A DNA stretch of 64,000 bases from Cherax quadricarinatus (lineage: Eukaryota > Arthropoda > Malacostraca > Decapoda > Parastacidae), in the NCBI RefSeq assembly GCF_038502225.1, contig NW_027195372.1, positions 124,001 through 188,000 on the forward strand. Direction: 5' to 3'. Of the stretch, positions 37,501-51,500 are shown piece after piece. Below the pieces are notes generated by a model. The model had not been told where the DNA came from. It saw only the letters and a list, made by a program, of their open reading frames with translations, and made no database searches. Each line of letters opens with the position of its first letter. Position 1 is the first letter of the stretch. Position numbers and translations under genes: made by a program.

Positions 37501-40382
37501 CAGACTAGCATCACTCAGACTAGCATCACTCAGACTAGCATCACTCAGACTAGTATCACTCAGACTAGCATCACTCAGACTAGTATCACTCAGACTAGCA
37601 TCACTCAGACTAGCATCACTCAGACTAGCATCACTCAGACTAGTATCACTCAGACTAGCATCACTCAGACTAGCATCACTCAGACTAGCATCACTCAGAC
37701 TAGCCTCACTCAGACTAGCATCACTCAGACTAGCATCACTCAGACTAGCCTCACTCAGACTAGCATCATTCAGACTAGCATCACTCAGACTAGCATAACT
37801 CAGACTAGCATCACTCAGACTAGCCTCACTCAGACTAGCATCACTCAGACTAGCCTCACTCAGATTAGCATCACTCAGATTAGCATCACTCAGACTAGCA
37901 TCACTCAGACTAGCATCACTCAGACTAGCATCACTCAGACTAGCATCACTCAGACTAGCATCACTCAGACTAGCATCACTCAGACTAGCATCACTCAGAC
38001 TAGCATCACTCAGACTAGCATCACTCAGATTAGCATCACTCAGATTAGCCTCACTCAGACTAGCATCACTCAGACTAGCCTCACTCAGACTAGTATCACT
38101 CAGACTAGCATCACTTAGACTAGCCTCACTCAGACTAGCATCACTCAGACTAGCATCACTCAGATTAGCATCACTCAGATTAGCCTCACTCAGACTAGCA
38201 TCACTCAGACTAGCATCACTCAGACTAGCATCACTCAGACTAGCATCACTCAGACTAGCATCACTCAGACTAGCATCACTCAGATTAGCATCACTCAGAC
38301 TAGTATCACTCAGACTAGCATCACTCAGACTAGCATCACTCAGACTAGCATCACTCAGACTAGCATCACTCAGACTAGCATCACTCAGACTAGCATCACT
38401 CAGACTAGCATCACTCAGACTAGCATCACTCAGACTAGCATCACTCAGACTAGCATCACTCAGACTAGCATCACTCAGACTAGCAGCACTCAGACTAGCA
38501 TCACTCAGACTAGCATCACTCAGACTAGCATCACTCAGACTAGCATCACTCAGACTAGCAGCACTCAGACTAGCATCACTCAGACTAGCATCACTCCGAC
38601 TAGCATCACTCAGACTAGCATCACTTAGACTAGCATCACTCAGACTAGCATCACTCAGACTAGCATCACTCAGACTAGCATCACTCAGACTAGCATCACT
38701 CAGACTAGCATCACTCAGACTAGCAGCACTCAGACTAGCATCACTCAGACTAGCATCACTCAGACTAGCATCACTCAGACTAGCATCACTCAGACTAGCA
38801 TCACTCAGACTAGCAGCACTCAGACTAGCATCACTCAGACTAGCATCACTCAGACTAGCATCACTCAGACTAGCATCACTCAGACTAGCATCACTCAGAC
38901 TAGCATCACTCAGACTAGCATCACTCAGACTAGCATCACTCAGACTAGCATCACTCAGACTAGCATCACTCAGACTAGCATCACTCAGACTAGTATCACT
39001 CAGACTAGCATCACTCAGACTAGCATCACTCAGACTAGCATCACTCAGAGTAGCATCACTCAGACTAGCATCACTCAGACTGTCATCACTCAGACTAGCA
39101 TCACTCAGACTAGTATCACTCAGACTAGCATCACTCAGACTAGCATCACTCAGAATAGTATCACTCAGACTAGCATCACTCAGACTAGCATCACTCAGAC
39201 TATCATCACTCAGACTAGCATCACTCAGACTAGCATCACTTAGACTATCATCACTCAGACTAGCATCACTCAGACTATCATCACTCAGACTAGCATCACT
39301 CAGACTAGCATCACTCAGACTAGCATCACTCAGACTAGCATCACTCAGACTAGCATCACTTAGACTATCATCACTCAGACTAGCATCACTCAGACTATCA
39401 TCACTCAGACTAGCATCACTCAGACTAGCATCACTCAGACTAGCATCACTCAGACTAGCATCACTTAGACTAGCATCACTCAGACTAGCATCACTCAGAC
39501 TAGCATCACTCAGACTAGCATCACTCAGACTAGCATCACTCAGACTAGCATCACTCAGACTAGCATCACTCAGACTAGCATCACTCAGACTAGCATCACT
39601 CAGACTAGCATCACTCAGACTAGCATCACTCAGACTAGCATCACTCAGACTAGCATCACTCAGACTAGCATCACTCAGACTAGCATCACTCAGACTAGCA
39701 TCACTCAGACTAGCATCACTCAGACTAGCATCACTCAGACTAGCAGCACTCAGACTAGCATCACTCAGACTAACATCACTCAGACTAGCATCACTCAGAC
39801 TAGCATCACTCAGACTAGCATCACTCAGACTAGCATCACTCAGACTATCATCACTCAGACTAGTGTCACTCAGACTAGCATCACTGAGACTAGCATCACT
39901 CAGACTAGCATCACTCAGACTATCATCACTCAGACTAGCATCACTCAGACTAGCATCACTCAGACTATCATCACTCAGACTAGCATCACTCAGACTAGCA
40001 TCACTCAGACTAGCATCACTCAGACTAGCATCACTCAGACTAGCATCACTCAGACTAGCATCACTCAGACTAGCATCACTCAGACTAGCCTCACTCAGAC
40101 TAGCATCACTCAGACTAGCATCACTCAGACTAGCATCACTCAGACTAGCATCACTCAGACTAGCATCACTCAGACTAGCATCACTCAGACTAGCATCACT
40201 CAGACTAGCATCACTCAGACTAGTATCACTCAGACTAGCATCACTCAGACTAGTATCACTCAGACTAGCATCACTCAGACTAGCCTCACTCAGACTAGCA
40301 TCACTCAGACTAGCATCACTCAGACTATCATCACTCAGACTAGCATCACTCAGACTAGCATCACTCAGACTAGCATCACTCA
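34553..40382. repeat. 15-bp satellite array (about 389 copies), open as (SLSDA)n
   Basis: The unit is AGCATCACTCAGACT. Point variants are common (AGTATC, AGCCTC, AGATTAGC, TATCATC, AGCAGC, ACTCCGAC, ACTTAGAC), but the 15-bp phase is kept over the whole 5.8 kb with no insertion or deletion. One minus frame (34,519-40,398) is open for 1,959 codons as SLSDA repeats with D-to-E, A-to-T, A-to-D and S-to-N changes. That frame has no ATG: its first possible codon after the upstream TAG is ACT-GAA type sequence and then TTG. No codon of the unit (AGT CTG AGT GAT GCT) can become a stop by one substitution, so openness alone is no evidence for a gene. I regard it as a satellite, not a protein gene. Confidence 0.95.
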
Positions 40383-40589
40383 CAATGAAATTTAACAAAG
40401 TTTCACTCTACAATAAGACAAAACATTGTACAATTCTTCCTAAAGATCGGGGATGGACAAGTTCTTTGATAGGAAGAACCACATATAATTCTTTACACAT
40501 ATTTCTGAGTGTTCTTGAGCCACAGGAAACATTTTAAAATTGTATTTATATATAAAAAATACCGTAGTCCTAATCACCAAAGCAGAACA
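40383..40589. other. Unique AT-rich spacer
   Basis: About 200 bp between the 15-bp array and the recognisable hAT-like remnant. No gene or repeat is seen. It may include the decayed 3' end of the transposase copy. Confidence 0.5.
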
Positions 40590-41850
40590 TGCTTAATTTC
40601 TGCTCGTTGAAGTCTTTGAATCTTAATTTTCGCAGATATTAGTTATAAATACGGTTCTAAGAAGCTGAGTGAGGTGACTGTTAGTGAGGATAACACTATG
40701 TTTTGGCTTGACATATTTCATTACAGATAAGAGAGATTCACAACAGTAAGTTGTGCCTTAAGCAGAGAGAAGTTGGTAGATTGTTTACACAAGATTGTGA
40801 TACTTTGTGTCTGGAAGTTGTTTCTAATAGTCAGGTTGGTAGTTGACAGTCATTTTCCAATACAATAGAAGGAAAGGTCACTTGGCTTTTCTTCAAGCTT
40901 CAGCTTCTCAATAAAAATATCTAAATTCATGGTGTGGTTTTCTATTTGTAAGAATGAAATTCACAGTTTCTAAAACAGTGTTGAACTTAAAGTGTTTGTT
41001 TACTAAATGTTCAAGATGGATGATACAGTGAATAAAGAGACTTTCCTTGATACTGAGATCATGTGTCAATTTGCCCCGTCTGTTGCAATGTTAAAAAGTT
41101 TATGAAGTTATAGTTGAGCATTTGATAAAGCTTAGTTAAGTGCATTTTTGATGTCAATACTTTATGTGGTTTCCTTTAAGTTTATCATGTCTAAGAATTC
41201 TTCTTGTACATTTCCATTACTTGTAACATAGTGAACAAATAAAGCTGAGAGATATCTTGAATGTCTGTAGATTCATCCAATGTTAAGCTGAAAGCAACGC
41301 AGCTTTTCACATCACTCTGCACTGAACATACGATTGTAGAACTAATTTCAGTAAAGCGTCCTTCACTATTGCTACGGGTGACAGGTATTTGCTCTATTGG
41401 CTGTTTAAGTTTTGAGTTCACTGGAATGAGAATTGCAGTCATATCAATACTTTTTTTTATTTTACAAATTTCCCATGAGTGTGAGGTAGTTTAATTCGAG
41501 TAATTTCCTTAGATATAACAAAACTAGCTTCAGTGGCCAAATAACTTTGCTTACATAGGGAAAATAAGATATTTTGTTGAAAGACTAAATTAAATATAAA
41601 AATGTTTTTCTTATTTTCTCGCAGTTCTGATTCAAGATTTTTTTTATGATTACATTTAAATTACTAGTTTTAAAATGATTGATTATTGTATGACAGATAA
41701 GACATAGAGCTTTTTCACCCTTAATAGTAAAATTAAAATTGTCCTTCCAGTGTTGGTTAAACATTATTTTTTCATGTTCGTATTTACGTTTTATTCTGTT
41801 GCTTAGTCATTTCTAACAAGGGTTTCATATCTTTAACTAAAATCAATATG
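40590..41850 (-). pseudogene. hAT-superfamily / BED-finger transposase-like pseudogene
   Basis: Minus-strand pieces line up in the order of a hAT-derived (ZBED- or GTF2IRD2-like) protein. A BED-type finger start with WKDNFNF and CLIC lies at about 41,690-41,800. ATEASFVISKEI and PHTHGKFVK follow at about 41,470-41,540. The longest open piece, 41,191-41,442, contains FSLTLDESTD (41,263-41,277 for DESTD), typical of the RNase H-like core. EEFLDMINLKETT follows near 41,190, NIATDGA near 41,080, NKHFKFNTVLETVNFI near 40,980, and a C-terminal dimerisation-type stretch (ESLLSVMKYVKPKH, ILTNSHLTQLLRT) at about 40,750-40,660. Many stops and frame changes separate these blocks, so it is dead. The family is confident from the motif order. 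Whether it was a transposon or a domesticated host gene copy cannot be decided. No terminal inverted repeats were found. Confidence 0.85.
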
Positions 41851-42103
41851 AAGTATTTATTAATGAGAAAATACTTCTCTGCAATGCACTACAATGCCGC
41901 ACCGAGAGTGTAAGTTTTGTGTACCACATGAAGAGTGATGATACAGAGGCCAGTTCCATCATTCATTCTTGTTTAAATCACGTTTTGATTGTGTTCAGCG
42001 AGTTTAAACTGCACTTTAGAAATATAATACATATGGATGTTTCAAAACATAGTGTGAATTATCTGTATATATTCTAATTTTAGTGCATATTAGACTACCA
42101 TAG

Positions 42104-42359
42104 AACTGAGACACTTATGCAACATATGGGAATCTTTATTGAAGAAACGTATCGCCATCAGCTTCATCAGTCTTATACAGCTTCTGCTCTATGCTGTAAT
42201 TTCTACAAGATTGATGGACTGAACACATCGTCTCCAGGCTGAAGGACTGATTACCTCAATCTTCTCCTCTCCTTATACCTTCCTGCTTTGTATAAGACTG
42301 ATGGGGAAACGTTTCTTCAATAAAGATTCCCATATGTTGCATAAGTGTCTCAATTCTTC
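42104..42359. mobile_element. Foldback (MITE-like) element, copy in segment A
   Basis: The left arm 42,104-42,180 (beginning AACTGAGACACTTATGCAAC) and right arm 42,286-42,359 (ending TAAGTGTCTCAATTCTT) are reverse complements apart from a 9-bp insertion (CTTCATCAG-type duplication) and a few mismatches. About 105 bp of non-coding sequence lies between. The right end is followed by CAACTTGTCGGTT, the same motif seen beside the foldback element at 12,878-13,060. No transposase is present, so it is non-autonomous. Confidence 0.8.
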
Positions 42360-44773
42360 AACTTGTCGGTTTTCAAAACCATTCATCACATATACTACAA
42401 TAGATTATTAACAAAATTTTAGAAAAAATAGCCGTGAAAGGTAATATTGTGTGGGGAGCCACACAGAGTAGCTTCGGGAGCAGCATACAGCTCGTGAACT
42501 GCAGTTTGCCCACTGTTACTATAGATGGTATGACACAGGTAATTCTTGAGATATTTGGTTGGTGTACAACAGGCAAGATTACAAGGAATGTTTGCCAAGG
42601 TGAACAAGGTGCTTTGTAAAGGTACCTTATGTTTTAGACAGGTAAATATTTCGGAAGAATCAAGGTAATCAGAGGTAACACAAGTTTTTATTTTATTCAT
42701 GATGTAAAACAGGATTATGATCTGGGAGAAGACTTTCCACTAGATTGAGAAGAATTTTAGGGTAAACTCAAAAAAGGACTTTGTCTCAGATAAAATATTC
42801 CAGGTAATTACAGATTATTCATCTCCCTTAGTACAAGGTTAAGTGTTTCTTCATGAAGGATGTTCCACAGGTACATCAAGACACTGGTAGACAAAGGCAA
42901 AGTCTAAAGACTTCAGTTTCATCTTCCATCTGTGGTATTCTGTAATCTTCTATTTAAAACCTAACTATGCTAAGTTCCATAATAAAAAAATATAGGTCGG
43001 CCTTATATGTAAACGAAGAAAAATAATAAAGAAACAGAGCATTTAGGGTTATTTTTTCTCTTATATTGGACTTTCATTACATGTTCATGATCAGTCATCA
43101 TTATTACAAACACAGGTGTATAATGACCTGCACACATTGTTGTAATGTTATAAATAATGAAGCAAAAGACAGCACAAGTTAAAACTTTTATTTCCTTCAC
43201 CAAATAAGTAAACTGGTACAATATTTACACTATTTACACTATGTATCATAATGTAAGAGCAAATGTACTACATGATGATCAAACAAGGTAAAAGTAAGAA
43301 CTAAACAGCATCGTGAGTGACAAGCAGTCCAGACAAGTCTGCCAAAACTCGTATCACAAGTAAATAACATTGCTTCACAGCTCTGGTGGGCTTGTTTGCA
43401 ACTGCCTAATAAATCAAGGTACTGATGTAACGTCGGAGCGCCTGTTGATTGTTAAATTCTCAGCACCAGGTTCCCTGGTCGGGAAACGGCCTATATGGGA
43501 GTGTGACATATGCTGAATAAATTGTAAGATGCTCGTAGCATTCTACAATCATTATTATCATAACCATTTTTCACTGTGTGATAAGTTTCATTATATTTCA
43601 CGCACATGATAACTCCACCACTGATGGCACAATGTAAATTTAATAGATAGAGTGTTTTCCATGTTTATTTTCATCACCATTTAAGCAGTAAGATCAAACA
43701 ACTTGTTTGATTATAGTATTAATATACCCGAAATCTCTCATTTATATGCATTTAAGTGGTAATTTCACCTCTTGCAGAATAACACTGAATTACATACGAG
43801 CCTCATAACACAACATTCACATAATTTTACCATTTGCATCACCTTATCAATACTGGATATTATATATCATACTTTATATATTGTTTATAACCTCATCAAG
43901 AAAGAAAAGTGTAAATTAATTTTTATTTAACATTTTTTAGGACATAAGACAATTTTAGCTCATGAAAATTAATCTACGTAAAAGAGCTAATTCTTTAGAA
44001 ATTCCAATTGTTTTTTTCTGATAAAATCGTCCCCTAGGAAAACATCATCAAGGAAACATCAAACTTCAGTTGACTCACTGTGACATTTCTGGTCTCATGC
44101 GGCTAAAAATTTTCTTTTATTAAAGCTTATAGTTTCCTGTGAAGAGCTTGTGTGATCCACTTGTGAAGCTCTTCACAGCATCGACCAACATTTTACTTCA
44201 TTGCAGAAATATCTTGACCTTTCAAGAAGAAATTCTAACAAGTTTTCCAATCGTTTCAAATTGTGGACAAATAAAATATAGCAAGATTCAATGTTTTCAT
44301 ATTTAAAATGTTAAAATGTTCTCCTTTTTGTTCTAAAATTTAAAAGCTTTTAATAGAAGCAAACAAGTAAAAAAAGTGTCTAATTAACCCACATAATTCT
44401 TACCCATTCACCACAACACTTTAACTCAACCTCTGTTTCCATACATTATATTTATTTTCAAAGTTTGTCAAAAATAGTAGTAATGTTCAGAACCTTCATA
44501 CAAGATAAATTATGCTCCAGAATGTAGGTTTACTAAGATAGTTACCATCCCACCATCAATATGCTTCCTCACACTCTATAAATCTCGTATTCTACACACG
44601 AACATTTGTGTGAATACTGTTAAGGTCTCGTTAATAACCTCAGATATAACTCTCGGGAAATACTGATTTTACTGGTTTTTATTACCCAATCTTGTTCTTG
44701 CTGTGCTTATTTGTAGTGCATAAATTATCTTGGCAAAAGGCTTTTTTATTTTGTTGCTGTTGTTAATTATGCC

Positions 44774-45522
<749 letters not shown>

Positions 45523-48500
45523 ACAGAACATCAGCACAAGCTGCTTGCTAACTCCTGGTCCACCTCTTGGGCATCACAGAGAACATCAGTACAAGCTGCT
45601 TGCTAACTCCTGGTCCACGTCTTGGGCATCACAGAGAACATCAGCACAAGCTGCTTGCTAACTCCTGGTCCACCTCTTGGGCATCACAGAGAACATCAGC
45701 ACAAGCTGCTTGCTAACTCCTGGTCCACGTCTTGGGCATCACAGAGAACATCAGCACAAGCTGCTTGCTAACTCCTGGTCCACCTCTTGGGCATCACAGA
45801 GAACATCAGCACAAGCTGCTTGCTAACTCCTGGTCCACCTCTTGGGCAACACAGAGAACATCAGCACAAGCTGCTTGCTAACTCCTGGTCCACGTCTTGG
45901 GCAACACAGAGAACATCAGCACAAGCTGCTTGCTAACTCCTGGTCCACGTCTTGGGCATCACAGAGAACATCAGCACAAGCTGCTTGCTAACTCCTGGTC
46001 CACGTCTTGGGCATCACAGAGAACATCAGCACAAGCTGCTTGCTAACTCCTGGTCCAAGTCTTGGGCAACACAGAGAACATCAGCACAAGCTGCTTGCTA
46101 ACTCCTGGTCCACCTCTTGGGCATCACAGAGAACATCAGCACAAGCTGCTTGCTAACTCCTGGTCCACCTCTTGGGCATCACAGAGAACATCAGCACAAG
46201 CTGCTTGCTAACTCCTGGTCCACCTCTTGGGCAACACAGAGAACATCAGCACAAGCTGCTTGCTAACTCCTGGTCCACGTCTTGGGCAACACAGAGAACA
46301 TCAGCACAAGTTGCTCGCTAACTCCTGGTCCACGTCTTGGGCATCACAGAGAACATCAGCACAAGTTGCTTGCTAACTCCTGGTCCACCTCTTGGGCAAC
46401 ACAGAGAACATCAGCACAAGTTGCTTGCTAACTCCTGGTCCACGTTTTGGGCAACACAGAGAACATCAGCACAAGTTGCTTGCTAACTCCTGGTCCACCT
46501 CTTGGGCAACACAGAGAACATCAGCACAAGTTGCTCGCTAACTCCTGGTCCACGTCTTGGGCATCACAGAGAACATCAGCACAAGCTGCTTGCTAACTCC
46601 TGGTCCACGTCTTGGGCATCACAGAGAACATCAGCACAAGCTGCTTGCTAACTCCTGGTCCACCTCTTGGGCATCACAGAGAACATCAGCACAAGCTGCT
46701 TGCTAACTCCTGGTCCACCTCTTGGGCAACACAGAGAACATCAGCACAAGCTGCTTGCTAACTCCTGGTCCACCTCTTGGGCATCACAGAGAACATCAGC
46801 ACAAGCTGCTTGCTAACTCCTGGTCCACGTCTTGGGCATCACAGAGAACATCAGCACAAGCTGCTTGCTAACTCCTGGTCCACCTCTTGGGCATCACAGA
46901 GAACATCAGCACAAGCTGCTTGCTAACTCCTGGTCCACGTCTTGGGCATCACAGAGAACATCAGCACAAGCTGCTTGCTAACTCCTGGTCCACCTCTTGG
47001 GCAACACAGAGAACATCAGCACAAGCTGCTTGCTAACTCCTGGTCCACCTCTTGGGCATCACAGAGAACATCAGCACAAGCTGCTTGCTAACTCCTGGTC
47101 CACGTCTTGGGCATCACAGAGAACATCAGCACAAGCTGCTTGCTAACTCCTGGTCTTGCTAACTGGTCCACCTCTTGGGCATCACAGAGAACATCAGCAC
47201 AAGCTGCTTGCTAACTCCTGGTCCACGTCTTGGGCATCACAGAGAACATCAGCACAAGCTGCTTGCTAACTCCTGGTCCACGTCTTGGGCATCACAGAGA
47301 ACATCAGCACAAGCTGCTTGCTAACTCCTGGTCCACGTCTTGGGCATCACAGAGAACATCAGCACAAGCTGCTTGCTAACTCCTGGTCCACCTCTTGGGC
47401 AACACAGAGAACATCAGCACAAGCTGCTTGCTAACTCCTGGTCCACCTCTTGGGCAACACAGAGAACATCAGCACAAGCTGCTTGCTAACTCCTGGTCCA
47501 CGTCTTGGGCATCACAGAGAACATCAGCACAAGCTGCTTGCTAACTCCTGGTCCACGTCTTGGGCATCACAGAGAACATCAGCACAAGCTGCTTGCTAAC
47601 TCCTGGTCCACGTCTTGGGCATCACAGAGAACATCAGCACAAGCTGCTTGCTAACTCCTGGTCCACCTCTTGGGCATCACAGAGAACATCAGCACAAGCT
47701 GCTTGCTAACTCCTGGTCCACCTCTTGGGCATCACAGAGAACATCAGCACAAGCTGCTTGCTAACTCCTGGTCCACCTCTTGGGCAACACAGAGAACATC
47801 AGCACAAGCTGCTTGCTGGGCAACACAGAGAACATCAGCACAAGCTGCTTGCTAACTCCTGGTCCACCTCTTGGGCAAGCTGCTTGCTAACTCCTGGTCC
47901 ACCTCTTGGGCACAGAGAACATCAGCACAAGCTGCTTGCTAACTCCTGGTCCAGTTGCTTGCTCTTGGGCATCACAGAGAACATCAGCACAAGCTGCTTG
48001 CTAACTCCTGGTCCACCTCTTGGGCATCACAGAGAACATCAGCACAAGCTGCTTGCTAACTCCTGGTCCACCTCTTGGGCATCACAGAGAACATCAGCAC
48101 AAGCTGCTTGCTAACTCCTGGTCCACCTCTTGGGCAACACAGAGAACATCAGCACAAGCTGCTTGCTAACTCCTGGTCCACGTCTTGGGCAACACAGAGA
48201 ACATCAGCACAAGCTGCTTGCTAACTCCTGGTCCACGTCTTGGGCATCACAGAGAACATCAGCACAAGCTGCTTGCTAACTCCTGGTCCACCTCTTGGGC
48301 AACACAGAGAACATCAGCACAAGCTGCTTGCTAACTCCTGGTCCAGCTAACTCCTGCTTGCTAACTCCTGGTCCAACTCTTGGGCAACACAGAGAACATC
48401 AGCACAAGCTGCTTGCTAACTCCTGGTCCACGTCTTGGGCATCACAGAGAACATCAGCACAAGCTGCTTGCTAACTCCTGGTCCACGTCTTGGGCATCAC

Positions 48501-51500
48501 AGAGAACATCAGCACAAGCTGCTTGCTAACTCCTGGTCCACGTCTTGGGCATCACAGAGAACATCAGCACAAGCTGCTTGCTAACTCCTGGTCCACCTCT
48601 TGGGCATCACAGAGAACATCAGCACAAGCTGCTTGCTAACTCCTGGTCCACCTCTTGGGCATCACAGAGAACATCAGTACAAGCTGCTTGCTAACTCCTG
48701 GTCACTGGGCATCACAGAGAACATCAGCACAACTGCTTGCTAACTCCTGGTCCACGTCTTGGGCATCACAGAGAACATCAGCACAAGCTGCTTGCTAACT
48801 CCTGGTCCACCTCTTGGGCATCACAGAGAACATCAGCACAAGCTGCTTGCTAACTCCTGGTCCACGTCTTGGGCATCACAGAGAACATCAGCACAAGCTG
48901 CTTGCTAACTCCTGGTCCACCTCTTGGGCATCACAGAGAACATCAGCACAAGCTGCTTGCTAACTCCTGGTCCACGTCTTGGGCACAGAGAACATCAGCA
49001 CAAGCTGCTTGCTAACTCCTGGTCCACGTCTTGGGCATCACAGAGAACATCAGCACAAGCTGCTTGCTAACTCCTGGTCCACCTCTTGGGCAACACAGAG
49101 AACATCAGCACAAGCTGCTTGCTAACTCCTGGTCCACGTCTTGGGCAACACAGAGAACATCAGCACAAGCTGCTTGCTAACTCCTGGTCCACCTCTTGGG
49201 CATCACAGAGAACATCAGCACAAGCTGCTTGCTAACTCCTGGTCCACCTCTTGGGCAACACAGAGAACATCAGCACAAGCTGCTTGCTAACTCCTGGTCC
49301 ACCTCTTGGGCAACACAGAGAACATCAGCACAAGCTGCTTGCTAACTCCTGGTCCACGTCTTGGGCATCACAGAGAACATCAGCACAAGCTGCTTGCTAA
49401 CTCCTGGTCCACCTCTTGGGCACCTCTTGGGCATCACAGAGAACATCAGCACAAGCTGCTCGCTAACTCCTGGTCCACCTCTTGGGCAACACAGAGAACA
49501 TCAGCACAAGCTGCTCGCTAACTCCTGGTCCACCTCTTGGGCAACACAGAGAACATCAGCACAAGTTGCTTGCTAACTCCTGGTCCACCTCTTGGGCAAC
49601 ACAGAACATCAGCACAAGTTGCTCGCTAACTCCTGGTCAACGTCTTGGGCAACACAGAGAACATCAGCACAAGCTGCTTGCTAACTCCTGGTCCACGTCT
49701 TGGGCATCACAGAGAACATCAGCACAAGCTGCTTGCTAACTCCTGGTCCACGTCTTGGGCATCACAGAGAACATCAGCACAAGCTGCTTGCTAACTCCTG
49801 GTCCACGTCTTGGGCATCACAGAGAACATCAGCACAAGCTGCTTGCTAACTCCTGGTCCACGTCTTGGGCATCACAGAGAACATCAGCACAAGCTGCTTG
49901 CTAACTCCTGGTCCACCTCTTGGGCATCACAGAGAACATCAGCACAAGCTGCTTGCTAACTCCTGGTCCACCTCTTGGGCATCACAGAGAACATCAGCAC
50001 AAGCTGCTTGCTAACTCCTGGTCCACCTCTTGGGCAACACAGAGAACATCAGCACAAGCTGCTTGCTAACTCCTGGTCCACGTCTTGGGCAACACAGAGA
50101 ACATCAGCACAAGTTGCTCGCTAACTCCTGGTCCACGTCTTGGGCATCACAGAGAACATCAGCACAAGCTGCTTGCTAACTCCTGGTCCACGTCTTGGGC
50201 ATCACAGAGAACATCAGCACAAGCTGCTTGCTAACTCCTGGTCCACCTCTTGGGCAACACAGAGAACATCAGCACAAGCTGCTTGCTAACTCCTGGTCCA
50301 CCTCTTGGGCAACACAGAGAACATCAGCACAAGCTGCTTGCTAACTCCTGGTCCACCTCTTGGGCATCACAGAGAACATCAGCACAAGCTGCTTGCTAAC
50401 TCCTGGTCCACGTCTTGGGCATCACAGAGAACATCAGCACAAGCTGCTTGCTAACTCCTGGTCCACCTCTTGGGCATCACAGAGAACATCAGCACAAAGC
50501 TGCTTGCTAACTCCTGGTCCACCTCTTGGGCATCACAGAGAACATCAGCACAAGCTGCTTGCTAACTCCTGGTCCACGTCTTGGGCATCACAGAGAACAT
50601 CAGCACAAGCTGCTTGCTAACTCCTGGTCCACCTCTTGGGCATCACAGAGAACATCAGCACAAGCTGCTTGCTAACTCCTGGTCCACCTCTAGGGCATCA
50701 CAGAGAACATCAGTACAAGCTGCTTGCTAACTCCTGGTCCACGTCTTGGGCATCACAGAGAACATCAGCACAAGCTGCTTGCTAACTCCTGGTCCACACA
50801 AGCTCTTGGGCAACACAGAGAACATCAGCACAAGCTGCTTGCTAACTCCTGGTCCACCTCTTGGGCATCACAGAGAACATCAGCACAAGCTGCTTGCTAA
50901 CTCCTGGTCCACAAGCTCTTGGGCACGTCTTCACAGTGAACATCAGCACAAGCTGCTTGCTAACTCCTGGTCCACCTCTTGGGCATCACAGAGAACATCA
51001 GCACAAGCTGCTTGCTAACTCCTGGTCCACCTCTTGGGCAACACAGAGAACATCAGCACAAGCTGCTTGCTAACTCCTGGTCCACGTCTTCTCACAGAGA
51101 ACATGGGCACTCCTGGTCCACGTCTTGGGCACAGAGAACATCAGCACAAGCTGCTTGCTAACTCCTGGTCCACGTCTTGGGCATCACAGAGAACATCAGC
51201 ACAAGCTGCTTGCTAACTCCTGGTCCACCTCTTGGGCAACACAGAGAACATCAGCACAAGCTGCTTGCTAACTCCTGGTCCACGTCTTGGGCAACACAGA
51301 GAACATCAGCACAAGCTGCTTGCTAACTCCTGGTCCACCTCTTGGGCAACACAGAGAACATCAGCACAAGCTGCTTGCTAACTCCTGGTCCACGTCTTGG
51401 GCATCACAGAGAACATCAGCACAAGCTGCTTGCTAACTCCTGGTCCACGTCTTGGGCATCACAGAGAACATCAGCACAAGCTGCTTGCTAACTCCTGGTC

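Noticed and set aside
34519..40398. A 1,959-codon minus-strand gene for a pentapeptide-repeat protein
   Set aside because: The frame has no ATG between the upstream TAG and the repeat, consists of repeat alone, and cannot acquire stops by single substitutions. It is kept only as a finding because of the missing indels.
42419..42700. Small open frames on both strands shared by copies A and C
   Set aside because: Same reasoning: duplicated non-coding DNA; the two strands overlap and neither matches a family I know. Splice-like GTAA motifs nearby are too weak to call exons.
43003..43221. A conserved 72-codon minus-strand open frame, identical in copies A and B
   Set aside because: The identity follows from recent duplication of the whole 2.2-kb segment, including clearly non-coding parts. 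No recognisable domain.
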